The position numbers were made by a program, and so were the translations under genes. A model generated the notes under the pieces. It did no database searches, was not told the origin of the DNA, and was given only the letters and a program-made list of their open reading frames with translations. From JANNSW01 sp031431235 (lineage in GTDB: Bacteria; Pseudomonadota; Alphaproteobacteria; Rhizobiales; Hyphomicrobiaceae), in NCBI GenBank assembly GCA_031431235.1, contig JANPDA010000020.1, positions 1 through 5,636 on the forward strand: 5,636 nt of DNA, given 5' to 3'. Of this stretch, positions 5,241 through 5,636 are shown piece by piece; position 1 is the stretch's first letter; each line of letters begins with the position of its first letter.

Positions 5241-5603
5241 ATGGCCGTTGCTCCAAAACCTCGGCATCGCCGCGAGGGCGCGCAGCATTTCCATTGGCAG
5301 CGCATGACGGCCATCAGCAATCTGGTGCTCGCGGTGCTCCTGGTCGGATTGGTGGTCTGGCTGGCCGGCGAGCCCTACGAGGTCGTGCGCAGCGCATTGG
5401 CGCGTCCACTGGTTGCCATTCCGCTCGGCATCCTCATCATTGCCGGCGCCTGGCACATGCGCCTCGGCATGCAGGTGATCCTCGAGGACTACGTCCATGG
5501 CGGTCCTTTGAAATTGCTGCTGGTGCTCAACCGCCTGTTCGCGATCGGGATCGTCGCCGCTTGCGTATGGGCAGTGGTGAAGCTGATGACGGGAGCCATT
5601 TGA
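5241..5603 (+). CDS. sdhD: Succinate dehydrogenase hydrophobic membrane anchor subunit
   Basis: This 120-residue protein is the second membrane anchor of complex II and pairs with SdhC to hold haem b and the ubiquinone site. Motifs are EGAQHFHWQRMTAISN (12-27), typical of the alphaproteobacterial N-terminus, and WHMRLGMQVILEDYVHG (71-87). H72 aligns with the second haem ligand (E. coli SdhD H71), and D83-Y84 match the quinone-site D82-Y83. Three helices lie at about 24-41, 57-77 and 92-115. The ATG at 5241 is 2 bases after the sdhC stop. Its SD (GGGAG, 10 bases upstream) lies in the last codons of sdhC, implying translational coupling. Confidence 0.95.
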   Translation: MAVAPKPRHRREGAQHFHWQRMTAISNLVLAVLLVGLVVWLAGEPYEVVRSALARPLVAIPLGILIIAGAWHMRLGMQVILEDYVHGGPLKLLLVLNRLFAIGIVAACVWAVVKLMTGAI

Positions 5604-5636
5604 TGGCCGCTAGTGTGGTGTCTCGCAAATGCCATC
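5603..5636 (+). CDS. Start of the next operon gene, probably sdhA (flavoprotein subunit), cut by the window end
   Basis: An ATG at 5603 shares its A with the sdhD TGA (TGATG) and has GGGAG 7 bases upstream, inside the end of sdhD. Eleven codons are visible (MAASVVSRKCH) and stay open to the edge. In alphaproteobacteria sdhA usually follows sdhCD, and the 1-base overlap fits that. The visible residues do not reach the FAD-binding motif, so the identity rests on context alone. The gene start is more certain than the product. Confidence 0.5.
   Translation, partial: MAASVVSRKCH

Overview
The window looks like chromosome from a GC-rich alphaproteobacterium, probably of the order Hyphomicrobiales. 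This rests on three things: genes with mostly G or C in third codon positions, an extensin-like (M15-type) envelope protein next to TadG pilus-assembly proteins, and a succinate dehydrogenase operon in the order sdhC-sdhD followed by a gene that is probably sdhA. The placement is inferred from gene content; no phylogenetic marker was analysed.

Positions 1-4606 are a cell-envelope block with all intact genes on the minus strand. In transcription order these are a small secreted protein of unknown function (4606-4094), a secreted protein built from six copies of a ~23-residue repeat (3954-3352), an intact TadG-like protein with a complete von Willebrand A (vWA) metal site (3163-1895), an extensin-like putative zinc peptidase with a membrane anchor (1754-1008), and a second TadG-like gene (849-1) that is broken. 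A strong hairpin follows the intact tadG. Another hairpin, made of heptamer repeats, follows the six-repeat gene. Two operator-like dyads and a hairpin that overlaps a ribosome binding site lie in the leaders.

The most notable feature is at the left edge. Plus-strand bases 2-136 encode the C-terminal end of a TadG vWA domain, but they are joined tail to tail to the minus-strand N-terminal part of a tadG gene. The last ~44 residues of the minus-strand ORF are therefore the antisense reading of a TadG C-terminus. The breakpoint is near 130-140. It is either a genuine inversion within tadG (fixed or switchable) or a fold-back/assembly chimera.

Positions 4607-4830 are a divergent intergenic region. 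Positions 4831-5636 hold sdhC, sdhD and the first codons of the next gene, with SD sequences inside or at the ends of the preceding genes. These encode the membrane anchor of respiratory complex II and have no evident functional link to the envelope block.
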